In this document: in pieces, positions 26,181 to 34,071 of the stretch
Position numbering within the stretch: the stretch's first letter is position 1
How the letters are laid out: every line of letters starts with the position of its first letter
Source: Georgenia soli
Lineage (GTDB): Bacteria; Actinomycetota; Actinomycetes; Actinomycetales; Actinomycetaceae
NCBI RefSeq assembly: GCF_002563695.1
Contig: NZ_PDJI01000004.1
Coordinates: 2,852,001-2,916,000, forward strand
Reading direction: 5' to 3'
Length of the DNA: 64,000 bases
Program-made: the position numbers and the translations under genes
The notes under the pieces: model-generated
What the model was told of the DNA's origin: nothing
The model's input: only the letters and a program-made list of their open reading frames with translations
The model's database searches: none

Positions 26181-27022
26181 CGTCCGGCGCCCCGGGCGCG
26201 GTCCAGGACGTCGAGGGCCGCGCGGGCCACGACCTCCGCGTCCTCGACGACGACGTTGTGGGCGGCTCCGGGCACCGTCCGGCTGCCCGCCGCAGCAGCG
26301 CCGAGCAGGCCCTGAAGCTGCTCCAGCCACCGCGGCGGCGCGATGACGTCGTACTCGCCCCGGACCAGCGCGACCGGTGCGAGTGGCCCCGTCAGGCGGC
26401 GCTCGAGCGGGTAGCGCATCATCGCGGGCAGCACCTCGGTCAGCCACGGCACGCCCGAGGCGGCGTACCCGCGCAGCGCGACGGCCACCGTGCGCCCCGA
26501 CTCGTGCACGCTGGACCGGGCGAACCGGGCCGCCTGGGCGGTGAACCGGCGGGCGGCGGCGTCCACGACCGGTCCGACCAGCACGGCACCGGCCACGAGG
26601 TCGGGCCGGCCGGCGCGGAGCTCCGCCGCCACCTGGGCGCCCATCGAGTGGCCCACCACCACGGCCTCGCGCACGCCCTCGCCGTCGAGGAGGTCCGCGA
26701 CGACGCCGGCCAGGTCGGCGATCCCGGGCCTGCTGGACCGCGGGCGGGGGAGTCCGCCGTGGCCGGGCAGGTCGAGGAGGTAGACGGGTCCCGCGACGGC
26801 GAGCGCCCGGGCGAGCGGCGCGAACTCCCGCGCGGACAGGCCGGCCCCGTGCAGCAGGACGAAGGCGGTGGGACGGCCGCCGTCGGGCCTCTCGGCGGAG
26901 AGGCGGTGGACGCGCACCCAGGTGCCGCGCACCCGCACGACGGAGCTGCGCAGCCGGTCGGCCGGGGCCAGCGCCGACGCCCCCGGCGGGCGCACCTCGA
27001 GCGGGCCCGGGCGCAGCCTCAT
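26177..27022 (-). CDS. Alpha/beta hydrolase
   Basis: This second hydrolase has 281 aa. The oxyanion motif LLHGAG is near residue 58, LLDLPGHG near 85, the nucleophile elbow GHSMGA has Ser126, the acid is the Asp of VRGEYDVIAP and the base the His of GAAHNVV near the end. The family includes esterases, C-C hydrolases and haloperoxidases, and nothing here selects among them. The ATG overlaps the add stop (ATGA), so all three minus-strand genes are likely translated together. Confidence 0.88.
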   Translation of the reverse strand: MRLRPGPLEVRPPGASALAPADRLRSSVVRVRGTWVRVHRLSAERPDGGRPTAFVLLHGAGLSAREFAPLARALAVAGPVYLLDLPGHGGLPRPRSSRPGIADLAGVVADLLDGEGVREAVVVGHSMGAQVAAELRAGRPDLVAGAVLVGPVVDAAARRFTAQAARFARSSVHESGRTVAVALRGYAASGVPWLTEVLPAMMRYPLERRLTGPLAPVALVRGEYDVIAPPRWLEQLQGLLGAAAAGSRTVPGAAHNVVVEDAEVVARAALDVLDRARGAGR

Positions 27023-28050
27023 CCGACCAGGGCCGGGGCGGCCAGCCAGGCGTCGACGTCGGCCAGCATGGCCCGCTTGGAGGAGTCCGAGGCGAGGGAG
27101 ACCTCGATCGAGCTGCGGGCCAGCGCGGCGAGGGCGGCGTCGTCGAGGCCGTGGTCCTCCCGGGCGATGCGGTACTGGTCGTTCAGGCGCGAGAGGAACA
27201 GCAGCGGGTCGTCCGCGCCGAGCGCCACACGCGCCCCCGCCTCGACCAGGGTGCGCAGCGGGACGTCGGCGGCGTCGTGGTAGACGCCGAGGGAGACGTT
27301 GGAGGAGGGGCAGACCTCCAGGGCGATGCCGGCGTCGACGAGGCGGGCGAGCAGGTCGGGGTCCTCGGCGGAGCGGACGCCGTGCCCCAGCCGGGCCGGC
27401 TTGAGGTGGGCGACGACGTCACGCACGTGCTCGGGCCCGAGGAGCTCGCCGCCGTGCGGCACGCCCGCCAGCCCGGCGCGCCGGGCGATCCGGAACGCCG
27501 GCGCGAACTCGGAGGTCTGACCCCGCCGCTCGTCGTTGCTCAGCCCGAAGCCGATGACCTCCCCCGGGGCGTCCCCGGCGTGCTTGGCCGCCAGGCGGGC
27601 CAGGGTGCGGGCGTCGAGCGGGTGGCGCGTGCGGGACGCGGCGACGATGACGCCCACCTCCACGCCGGTCGCCGACGACGCCTCCCGGGCCTCGTCCAGG
27701 ACGATCTCCAGGGCGGGGGTGATGCCGCCGACGAACGGTGCGTACGACGTCGGGTCCACCTGGATCTCCAGGCGCCGCGACCCCTCGGCGGCGTCGTCCT
27801 CGGCCGCCTCCCGCACGATCCGCCGCATGGCGGCCTCGGAGCGGACGACGGCGCGCGCGGCGTCGTAGGAGCGCTGGAACCGGAACCACCCGCGCTCGGA
27901 GGCGGGCACGCGCAGCGCCTGCGTGTCCGTGAGCGACTCCGGCAGCCGGATGCCCTGCTCGGCCGCGAGCTCCCGGAGCGTCGAGACCCGCATCGAGCCC
28001 GTGAAGTGCAGGTGCAGGTGTGCCTTGGGCAGAGTGGTCAGGTCGCGCAC
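27019..28050 (-). CDS. add: Adenosine deaminase family protein
   Basis: This zinc amidohydrolase presumably converts adenosine to inosine in purine salvage. The 343 aa contain the metal-binding HLHLHFTGS (residues 11-19), PHGGE in place of the usual HAGE, GHGVRSAEDPDL, and ALGADDPLLF supplying the catalytic aspartates. The HFTG variant of the first motif is typical of an actinobacterial subgroup, so the exact substrate (adenosine or a modified adenosine) is not certain. The GTG at 28050 has GGAG abutting it and CAGACT 8 nt upstream, consistent with leaderless expression. It heads an operon with two hydrolases. Confidence 0.9.
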   Translation of the reverse strand: MRDLTTLPKAHLHLHFTGSMRVSTLRELAAEQGIRLPESLTDTQALRVPASERGWFRFQRSYDAARAVVRSEAAMRRIVREAAEDDAAEGSRRLEIQVDPTSYAPFVGGITPALEIVLDEAREASSATGVEVGVIVAASRTRHPLDARTLARLAAKHAGDAPGEVIGFGLSNDERRGQTSEFAPAFRIARRAGLAGVPHGGELLGPEHVRDVVAHLKPARLGHGVRSAEDPDLLARLVDAGIALEVCPSSNVSLGVYHDAADVPLRTLVEAGARVALGADDPLLFLSRLNDQYRIAREDHGLDDAALAALARSSIEVSLASDSSKRAMLADVDAWLAAPALVG

Positions 28051-28129
28051 CTCCGTGAGTCTGCCACCGTGGCGTCCACGAGGCCGTGTCCGACCGGTAC
28101 GGGACGCCGGAACGTGGTCAACTTGCCCC

Positions 28130-29404
28130 ATGAGCGTCCCAGCTGCCGCCGAGCGAGAGCCGGCCGACGTCGCGCTGCTCACCGGTGCCGAGGCCGGCGA
28201 CATGCTGGCCGGCGCGCTCGAGGCCGAGGGGGGCCGGCTGCTGAACTGGCAGGTGCACACCATCCACCACCGCCCCGGCGCGGGCGTCACGGTGGGGTAC
28301 ACCGCGACGGTCGAGCGCGCGGACACCGTCGGCGACGTCGTGCAGAGCGAGGAGTACCTGTGCGCCACCACGGCGCGCCTCTCGCGCGGCGCCGGCCCGG
28401 GGCTCGTCCGCCTCGTGCAGCCCGACGGCGGCCCCGTGGTGCACCTGTGGCGCCACCCGGCCGACCCGGAGCTGCCCGCGCTCGCCGTCGCCTGCGACGC
28501 CACCCTGCTCTCCCAGCGCCTCGGCACCGAGGTGGGAGTCGAGCTGCTGGCGTACCGGCCCACCCGCCGGGCGGTGCTGCGGGTGCGCCGCGCCGAGCGC
28601 GGGGGAGCGGCGGCGTACCTCAAGGTCGTGCGGCCCTCCGCCGCGGGCGCGTTCGTCGAACGCCACCGCACCCTCACCGCCGCCGGCGTCCCGGCCCCGG
28701 AGGTCCTCCAGGCCGACGAGGACGGGCTGGTGCTGCTCGCCGCCGGGCACGGCACCCCGCTGGCCAACCTCCTCTCGCGGGGGCTGGGAGAGCGCACCGA
28801 CGCGGTGCTGGAGGCGCTCCTGAGCACCCTGGACCATCTGCCGTCCGCCGTGCTCGACCTGCCGCGACGGCCGGCCTGGTCGGAGCGGGCCGACCACTAC
28901 GCGCACGCGGCGGCCACCGTGCTCCCCGAGCACGCGGCGCGAACCCGGGCGCTCGCGGACGGCATCAACCACCTCATGGCGAGCTCTGACCCCGGGCCGC
29001 TCGTGCCCACGCACGGCGACTTCTACGAGGCGAACATCCTCATGGACCCCCGCCCGGACGTCGTCGCGGTGACGGCCCTGCTGGACGTGGACGCCGTCGG
29101 CCCGGGCCACCGCGTCGACGACCTGGCCTGCCTCCTCGGCCACGTCTCCGTCCTGCCGCACCTGGCCCCGGAGACGTACCCGCACGTCCCGGAGGTGCTC
29201 GACGCCTGGACGCGCACGTGCTCGACCCTCGTGGACCCGGTGGCCCTCCACGCCCGCTGCGCGGGGGTGGTGCTCTCGCTCGTGGCCGGGGCCCGCCGCA
29301 CCGACGGCGCCCACTGGCGTCCCGACGCGGAGGGGCGGCTCGCCTGCGCCGAGGCGTGGCTCGCCCACGGCCGCGAGCTCCTCGCGCGCCGCGGTCCGCG
29401 CTGA
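28130..29404 (+). CDS. Aminoglycoside-phosphotransferase-fold protein
   Basis: This 424-aa protein has the kinase-like APH fold. The catalytic loop is THGDFYEANIL (H295, D297, and the Asn), followed by LLDVDAVGPG with the metal-binding aspartate, then HRVDDLACLLG. The N-terminal lobe is less conserved, with an ATP-lysine candidate in AAYLKVVRP. The family covers antibiotic, choline, homoserine and maltose kinases; no substrate can be assigned. The ATG at 28130 has TCAACT 6 nt upstream. It is divergent from add. Confidence 0.85.
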   Translation: MSVPAAAEREPADVALLTGAEAGDMLAGALEAEGGRLLNWQVHTIHHRPGAGVTVGYTATVERADTVGDVVQSEEYLCATTARLSRGAGPGLVRLVQPDGGPVVHLWRHPADPELPALAVACDATLLSQRLGTEVGVELLAYRPTRRAVLRVRRAERGGAAAYLKVVRPSAAGAFVERHRTLTAAGVPAPEVLQADEDGLVLLAAGHGTPLANLLSRGLGERTDAVLEALLSTLDHLPSAVLDLPRRPAWSERADHYAHAAATVLPEHAARTRALADGINHLMASSDPGPLVPTHGDFYEANILMDPRPDVVAVTALLDVDAVGPGHRVDDLACLLGHVSVLPHLAPETYPHVPEVLDAWTRTCSTLVDPVALHARCAGVVLSLVAGARRTDGAHWRPDAEGRLACAEAWLAHGRELLARRGPR

Positions 29405-29588
29405 TCGGACCTCGTCCGGCCGGTGGCCCTCGGGCTTCCGCGGCCCGCGCCCGGCCCTCCGGCCGCGGATGAGAGAGCTGTCATCTTCCCCTCCTCCTCG
29501 TCTCACCCCGGTCCGAAAGAGTTGCGGTCATCGACGGAGAGGGCCGAACCGCCTCTCCCGGAAGCGCAACAGCAGGAGGGGCATTCCG

Positions 29589-30101
29589 ATGAACCGCAAG
29601 CTCTGGCTCACCACCGGCACCCTGAGCGTCCTCGCCGCCGCGAGCGGTGCGGGCGCCGCCTTCGCCGACACCGACGACGGCTGGGACGACTCCGGCGCCG
29701 AGGTCACGACGTCCGCGGACGACTCCGGCGCCGAGGTCACGACGTCCGCGGACGACTCCGCGAGCACCCCGGCGACAGCGACGCCCGCCGACACCCGGGC
29801 CACCGACCCGGCCTCCGTCAGCGCCGGCAGCGCGACCACCGCGACCACCGCGGTCTCTGCCGTGTCGGCCCAGAGCGCGGTCAGTCCGACGACGCCCGCG
29901 TCGGCGGCGAGCTCGGTGACGCCCGCGTCGGCGGCGAGCTCGGTGACGCCCGCGTCGGCGGCGAGCTCGGTGACGCCCGCGTCGGCGGCGAGCCCCGTCA
30001 CGCCGGCGTCGGCGGCCAGCGCGGTGACGCCCGCCTCGTCGGCCAGCCCCGTGACCCCGGCGTCGCCCGCCTCCGCGCCGTCGGCGCCGTCGGGCGAGTG
30101 A
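29589..30101 (+). CDS. Exported Ser/Ala/Thr/Pro repeat protein
   Basis: I do not recognise a family. The 170 aa begin with a signal peptide (MNRKLWLTT, hydrophobic core, AFA cleavage site at about residue 26). Two exact DDSGAEVTTSA units follow, then an Ala/Thr region, then about eight TPASAASSV-type 9-residue repeats to the end. There are no cysteines, aromatics or charged residues after about residue 70, so it looks mucin-like and disordered, perhaps O-mannosylated. AGGAGGGG precedes the ATG at good spacing. The 33-bp and 27-bp DNA repeats should make the gene length-variable. Confidence 0.8.
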   Translation: MNRKLWLTTGTLSVLAAASGAGAAFADTDDGWDDSGAEVTTSADDSGAEVTTSADDSASTPATATPADTRATDPASVSAGSATTATTAVSAVSAQSAVSPTTPASAASSVTPASAASSVTPASAASSVTPASAASPVTPASAASAVTPASSASPVTPASPASAPSAPSGE

Positions 30102-30217
30102 GCAGGGACGCCGGCCGGAGACCCCGTCCGCGCGGCCGGCGTCCACCGTTCCCACGCCCGTCCACGAGCCGCTCGATAGGATCGTGGACCGGCGGACGAG
30201 CTTGGTGAGGAGCTGAG

Positions 30218-30637
30218 ATGGTCGCCAACAGGACCTGGGCGGTGATCGGGGGCGCGCTGGGCGCCGTCGGGATCGCCGGCGCCCTGACCGCCACGGCGGG
30301 CGAGCCCCGTGACCCCGTGGACCTCGACGCCGTCGAGATCGCGTCGACGGCGGACGGCACCGTGCCCGCCGCCACGCCCGGTCCGGACCCCGCACCGTCG
30401 CCGAGCGGCCCCGCGGGGGCCGCCACGGATGACGGCCTCGACGACTCCGACGATCACGACGACCGCCGCGACGACGACGACCGCGACGACGACGACCGCG
30501 ACGACTCGGACGATCACGACTCCGACGACGACGACCGCCGCGGCGGCGACGACCGCGACGACTTGGACGACGACGACTCGTCCGGCCCGACCGTGGTCTC
30601 GCCGCCGAGCCCGGTGACCGCGGACACCCCCGACTGA
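30218..30637 (+). CDS. Exported or anchored Asp-rich repeat protein
   Basis: No family is recognised. The 139 aa start with a hydrophobic segment (WAVIGGALGAVGIAGALTA), likely a signal or anchor. A Pro/Ala linker and then about 60 residues of Asp/Arg/His runs (DDDDRDDDDRDD type) follow, ending in a Ser/Pro/Val tail. The acidic run could bind calcium or other cations at the cell wall (inference). GAGGAG is placed 4-5 nt before the ATG. TAGGAT at 30177-30182 may be a -10. The stop overlaps the next gene's ATG by one base (TGATG). Confidence 0.75.
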   Translation: MVANRTWAVIGGALGAVGIAGALTATAGEPRDPVDLDAVEIASTADGTVPAATPGPDPAPSPSGPAGAATDDGLDDSDDHDDRRDDDDRDDDDRDDSDDHDSDDDDRRGGDDRDDLDDDDSSGPTVVSPPSPVTADTPD

Positions 30638-31488
30638 TGCTCGCGATACTCGGACCTGGAGCGGTGGGCGGACTGCTCGGCGCAGCGCTCCACAGAGCGG
30701 GGGAGGACGTCGTGGTGGTCGCGCGGCCCGCGAGCGCCCGGCGGATCCTCGCCGAGGGCATCCAGGTGCGCTCGGAGCTGTTCGGGGAGTTCACGGCCAT
30801 GGTGCCGGTGACCACCGCCCTGCCGGCGGGCTCCGCCGTCGTCCTGGCGGTCAAGGCCTACGGACTGCCCGACGTCCTGCCGCAGCTCGCGGCCGCGCGA
30901 CCGAGCGAGGTCCTCGCCCTGCTCAACGGGCTGGGGCATGCCGAGGCGCTCGGGGAGATCCCGGGCGCCCGCTGCGGGTCCGTGCAGGTGGAGGCCGCGC
31001 GCGAGGACGGTGTCGTCATCCACCGCGGCAGGTTCCTCATCGTCAACGTGCCGGCCGACGCCGACGGCCGGATCGCCGCCGCCCTGCGGCGGTCCGGTGT
31101 CGACGTGCGTGTGCGGGGCACGGAGCAGGACGTGCTGTGGGCCAAGTACAGCTTCCTGGCGCCGACGGCGCTCCTCACCTCGTGGGCCGACCTGCCGCTC
31201 GGGGAGGCGCTCGCCCGCGACCCCGACGTCGCGCGCGGCGTGGTCGACGAGGTCGCGGCGGTGGCGACGGCGGACGGTCACCCCACCACCTCCGACGAGC
31301 TGGATGCCCTGCTCCGCCGGCTGCCGGCGACGATGATGTCCTCGCTGCAGCACGACGTCCGCGCCGGCGGCCCCACCGAGCTGGAGGCGATCGGCGGGCA
31401 CCTGATCGTGCTGGGGGAGCGCCACGGCGTCCCAGTGCCGACCCTCGAGCGCGTGGTGGACGACCTCCGGAGCCGGCTCGCCGCGTGA
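30637..31488 (+). CDS. 2-dehydropantoate 2-reductase family protein
   Basis: It belongs to the ApbA/PanE family, NADPH enzymes that reduce 2-dehydropantoate to pantoate for coenzyme A, though many paralogues reduce other keto acids. The N-terminal Rossmann motif is LGPGAVGGLLGA (residues about 5-16). The substrate lysine is in WAKYSFLAPTALL, and LAVKAYGL and NGLGHAE follow the family pattern. The 283 aa are slightly short. Coupling to the Asp-rich protein gene by TGATG is unexpected for a vitamin gene, so PanE activity should not be assumed. Confidence 0.85.
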   Translation: MLAILGPGAVGGLLGAALHRAGEDVVVVARPASARRILAEGIQVRSELFGEFTAMVPVTTALPAGSAVVLAVKAYGLPDVLPQLAAARPSEVLALLNGLGHAEALGEIPGARCGSVQVEAAREDGVVIHRGRFLIVNVPADADGRIAAALRRSGVDVRVRGTEQDVLWAKYSFLAPTALLTSWADLPLGEALARDPDVARGVVDEVAAVATADGHPTTSDELDALLRRLPATMMSSLQHDVRAGGPTELEAIGGHLIVLGERHGVPVPTLERVVDDLRSRLAA

Positions 31489-31604
31489 GGCGGGCCCATA
31501 CGAGGCGACCCGTCGAACGAGGCGGGTCCGGGCGAAAGCCGTCCCGGCCGCGTGAGGCGGGCCGGGCGTGAGACGACCCGGCCGTGTGCGGGCGGAAGGC
31601 GTCG

Positions 31605-32276
31605 TCAGCGGGTGACGTCGACCAGCCGGTAGCCCATGCCGCGGACCGTCTCCACGTGGGCCGCGCCGATCTTGCGGCGCAGGTAACGCACGTACACGTC
31701 GACCACGTTCGACCCCGGGTCGAAGTCGTAGCCCCACACGCGCGAGAGCAGCTGCTCGCGGGAGAGCACCTGGCCCGGGTGGGTCATGAAGGTCTCGAGC
31801 AGGCTGAACTCGCGCGCGGAGAGGTCCACCTCCTTACCCTCGACCGTTACGCGCCTGCTGCGCAGGTCCAGGGAGAGGTCGCCGTGGGCCAGCACCGTCG
31901 TCTCGACGGTCGACGGCTCGGTGCGCAGCCGCAGCCGGACCCGCGCGAGCAGCTCCTCGAAGCGGAACGGCTTGGCCATGTAGTCGTCGGCGCCGCCGTC
32001 GAGACCGGCGACCGTGTCGTCGACCGAGGACCTGGCGGTGAGGATGATGACGGGGACGGTCGAGCCCTGGCCGCGCATGCGCCGGAGCACCTCGAAGCCG
32101 TCCATGTCCGGCAGCCCGATGTCGAGGATGACCAGGTCGTAGCCGTCGGTGTGGGCGTGGGCGAGCGCGTCACGCCCGGTGGCCACCGCCGTCGGCAGGT
32201 GCCCCGCGGCCCGGAGCCCCTTGGTCACGAACGAGGAGATGCCCGCCTCGTCCTCGACGATCAGGATCTGCGCCAT
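31605..32276 (-). CDS. OmpR-family response regulator
   Basis: This two-component transcription factor has 223 aa. The receiver domain has E8/D9, the phosphoacceptor D52 in LVILDIGLPDMDG, the switch Thr in LTARSS and Lys in MAKPF. The C-terminal winged helix ends EQLLSRVWGYDFDPGSNVV and VETVRGMGYRLV. GGAGGG lies well placed before the ATG at 32276. The histidine kinase at 34072-35553 is the obvious partner but is separated by a symporter gene on the other strand. Confidence 0.95.
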   Translation of the reverse strand: MAQILIVEDEAGISSFVTKGLRAAGHLPTAVATGRDALAHAHTDGYDLVILDIGLPDMDGFEVLRRMRGQGSTVPVIILTARSSVDDTVAGLDGGADDYMAKPFRFEELLARVRLRLRTEPSTVETTVLAHGDLSLDLRSRRVTVEGKEVDLSAREFSLLETFMTHPGQVLSREQLLSRVWGYDFDPGSNVVDVYVRYLRRKIGAAHVETVRGMGYRLVDVTR

Positions 32277-32552
32277 CTTCCCTCCGCGGTTCCGGTTCCG
32301 GACAGTCTGGCACCGTTCGTCCGTCGGGCCCGGGACATGGCGAGATCCGCCGCGCCGCCGCGGCAGTCCGACGCCGCCGCGCTCGAGGGGCCCTGCCGCT
32401 GAGGCCCTCCACGTCGCCTGTGACCGGAGCCGAGTGCGCCCGCCGGCACGCCAGGTTTCGGCCACCCGGGGCTGGATGGAGGAGACCGGAGGCACTAGGT
32501 TGCGTGCAATCCGGGTTCCGGACAGGCCGGGGCCGAGACCGAGGGGGACGGC

Positions 32553-33977
32553 ATGGACAGCGAGCGGCTGGCGAAGATCCTGGGCGACATCGGCGGGGTG
32601 GTGTGGGGTCCGTTCATCCTCATCCCGCTCCTGCTGGGCGCCGGCCTGTACCTGACCATCCGGCTGGGCGGGCTGCAGTTCCGCAAGCTCGGCGCCGCGC
32701 TGCGCCTCGCCCTGGTCCAGCGCAAGGACGAGGGCGCCGACGGCGACATCTCGCACTACCAGGCCCTCACCACCGCCCTCGCCGCCACCGTCGGCGTCGG
32801 CAACATCGCCGGCGTGGCCACGGCCATCCACCTGGGTGGTCCGGGCGCCCTGTTCTGGATGTGGGTCACCGGCCTGCTCGGCATGGCGTCGAAGTACTCG
32901 GAGGCGTTCCTCGGGGTCCGGTTCCGCACGAAGGACGCCAAGGGCGACGTCTCCGGCGGACCGCAGTACTACCTCGCCCGGGCCATCCCCAACCGGTTCG
33001 GCCTGGTCCTGAGCCTCACCTTCGCCGTGTTCGCGGTGCTCGCCAGCTTCGGCATCGGCAACATGACCCAGTCCAACACCGTGGCCACCTCGGTGGAGGG
33101 GTCCTTCGGCGTCCCGGTGTGGCTCGTCGGCCTCCTGCTGGCCGTCGGCACGGGCGCGGTGCTCATCGGCGGCATCCGCTCGATCGGCAAGGTCACGGCC
33201 GGCTTCGTCCCGATGATGATCGTGCTCTACGTCCTCGCGTCGCTGGTGCTGCTGGTCATGAACGTCGCCGACATCCCGCAGGCGCTCGCGCTGATCTTCA
33301 CCGACGCCTTCACCGGGACCGCGGCCGCCGGCGGGTTCCTCGGCTCGACGATGATCCTGGCGATCCAGTTCGGCGTCGCCCGCGGAATCTTCTCCAACGA
33401 GTCGGGCATGGGTTCCGCCGCCATCGCGGCGGCCGCCGCCCAGACCCGCCACCCCGTCCGCCAGGGCCTCGTGTCGATGACGCAGACGTTCATCGACACG
33501 CTCATCGTCGTGTCGATGACCGGCCTCGTCATCATCACCACCGGCGCCTGGCAGAGCGAGAAGGAGGGTGCCGGGATGACGGCCGAGGCGTTCAACGCCG
33601 GCCTCGGGCCGTGGGGCCACTACATCGTGACGATCTCCGTCATCTTCTTCGCGTTCTCCACCGTGCTGGGCTGGGCCTACTACGGCGAGCGCTGCATGGA
33701 GCGGCTCGTGGGCGTCAAGGGCGTCATGCCCTACCGCGTGCTGTTCACCATCGTGGTCTTCGTCGGGGCGACGACGGAGCTGACCGTCGTCTGGAACTTC
33801 TCCGACATCATGAACGGGCTGATGGCCCTGCCCAACCTCATCGGCCTGGTCATCTGCGCGGGGCTCATCGCGCGCGAGACGAAGGCGTACCTCGCGCACG
33901 ACCCGCAGCTGCTCCAGGAGCCGTCGGTCTCCACGCTCGAGGGCACGGCCGCGCTGGAACGACTGGTCCGCCGCTAG
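32553..33977 (+). CDS. Sodium:alanine symporter family (AGCS) transporter
   Basis: This membrane transporter couples sodium (or proton) flow to uptake of alanine, glycine or similar amino acids. It has 474 aa with about ten hydrophobic segments. Family signatures include TTALAATVGVGNIAGVATAI, GGPGALFWMWVTG with LLGMASKYSE, and SNESGMGSAAIAAAAAQT. The ATG at 32553 follows a GAGGGGGA site. TAGGTT at 32496-32501 might be the -10. It lies between and opposite to the two genes of a two-component system. Confidence 0.93.
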   Translation: MDSERLAKILGDIGGVVWGPFILIPLLLGAGLYLTIRLGGLQFRKLGAALRLALVQRKDEGADGDISHYQALTTALAATVGVGNIAGVATAIHLGGPGALFWMWVTGLLGMASKYSEAFLGVRFRTKDAKGDVSGGPQYYLARAIPNRFGLVLSLTFAVFAVLASFGIGNMTQSNTVATSVEGSFGVPVWLVGLLLAVGTGAVLIGGIRSIGKVTAGFVPMMIVLYVLASLVLLVMNVADIPQALALIFTDAFTGTAAAGGFLGSTMILAIQFGVARGIFSNESGMGSAAIAAAAAQTRHPVRQGLVSMTQTFIDTLIVVSMTGLVIITTGAWQSEKEGAGMTAEAFNAGLGPWGHYIVTISVIFFAFSTVLGWAYYGERCMERLVGVKGVMPYRVLFTIVVFVGATTELTVVWNFSDIMNGLMALPNLIGLVICAGLIARETKAYLAHDPQLLQEPSVSTLEGTAALERLVRR

Positions 33978-34001
33978 CCAGGGCTCCGGCGGCAGCGGGC
34001 T

Positions 34002-34029
34002 CCCCGGCGGGCAGGCCCGCCCGCCGGGG
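34002..34029. terminator. Bidirectional hairpin between symporter and kinase genes
   Basis: CCCCGGCGGGC and GCCCGCCGGGG are perfect 11-bp arms around a 6-nt loop, 24 nt after the symporter stop and 43 nt before the end of the convergent kinase gene. Confidence 0.75.
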
Positions 34030-34071
34030 AACCGCCGCTGCGGACTCGTCAGGTCCGAGCGGCCCCGCCTG

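Noticed and set aside
27019-28827. Extended 602-residue reading for adenosine deaminase
   Set aside because: The extra part lies opposite the phosphotransferase-fold gene and shows no domain; the family start fits GTG 28050.
32170-32449. Small readings between the response regulator and symporter
   Set aside because: They overlap the regulator gene or its promoter region and have no ribosome site or recognisable sequence.
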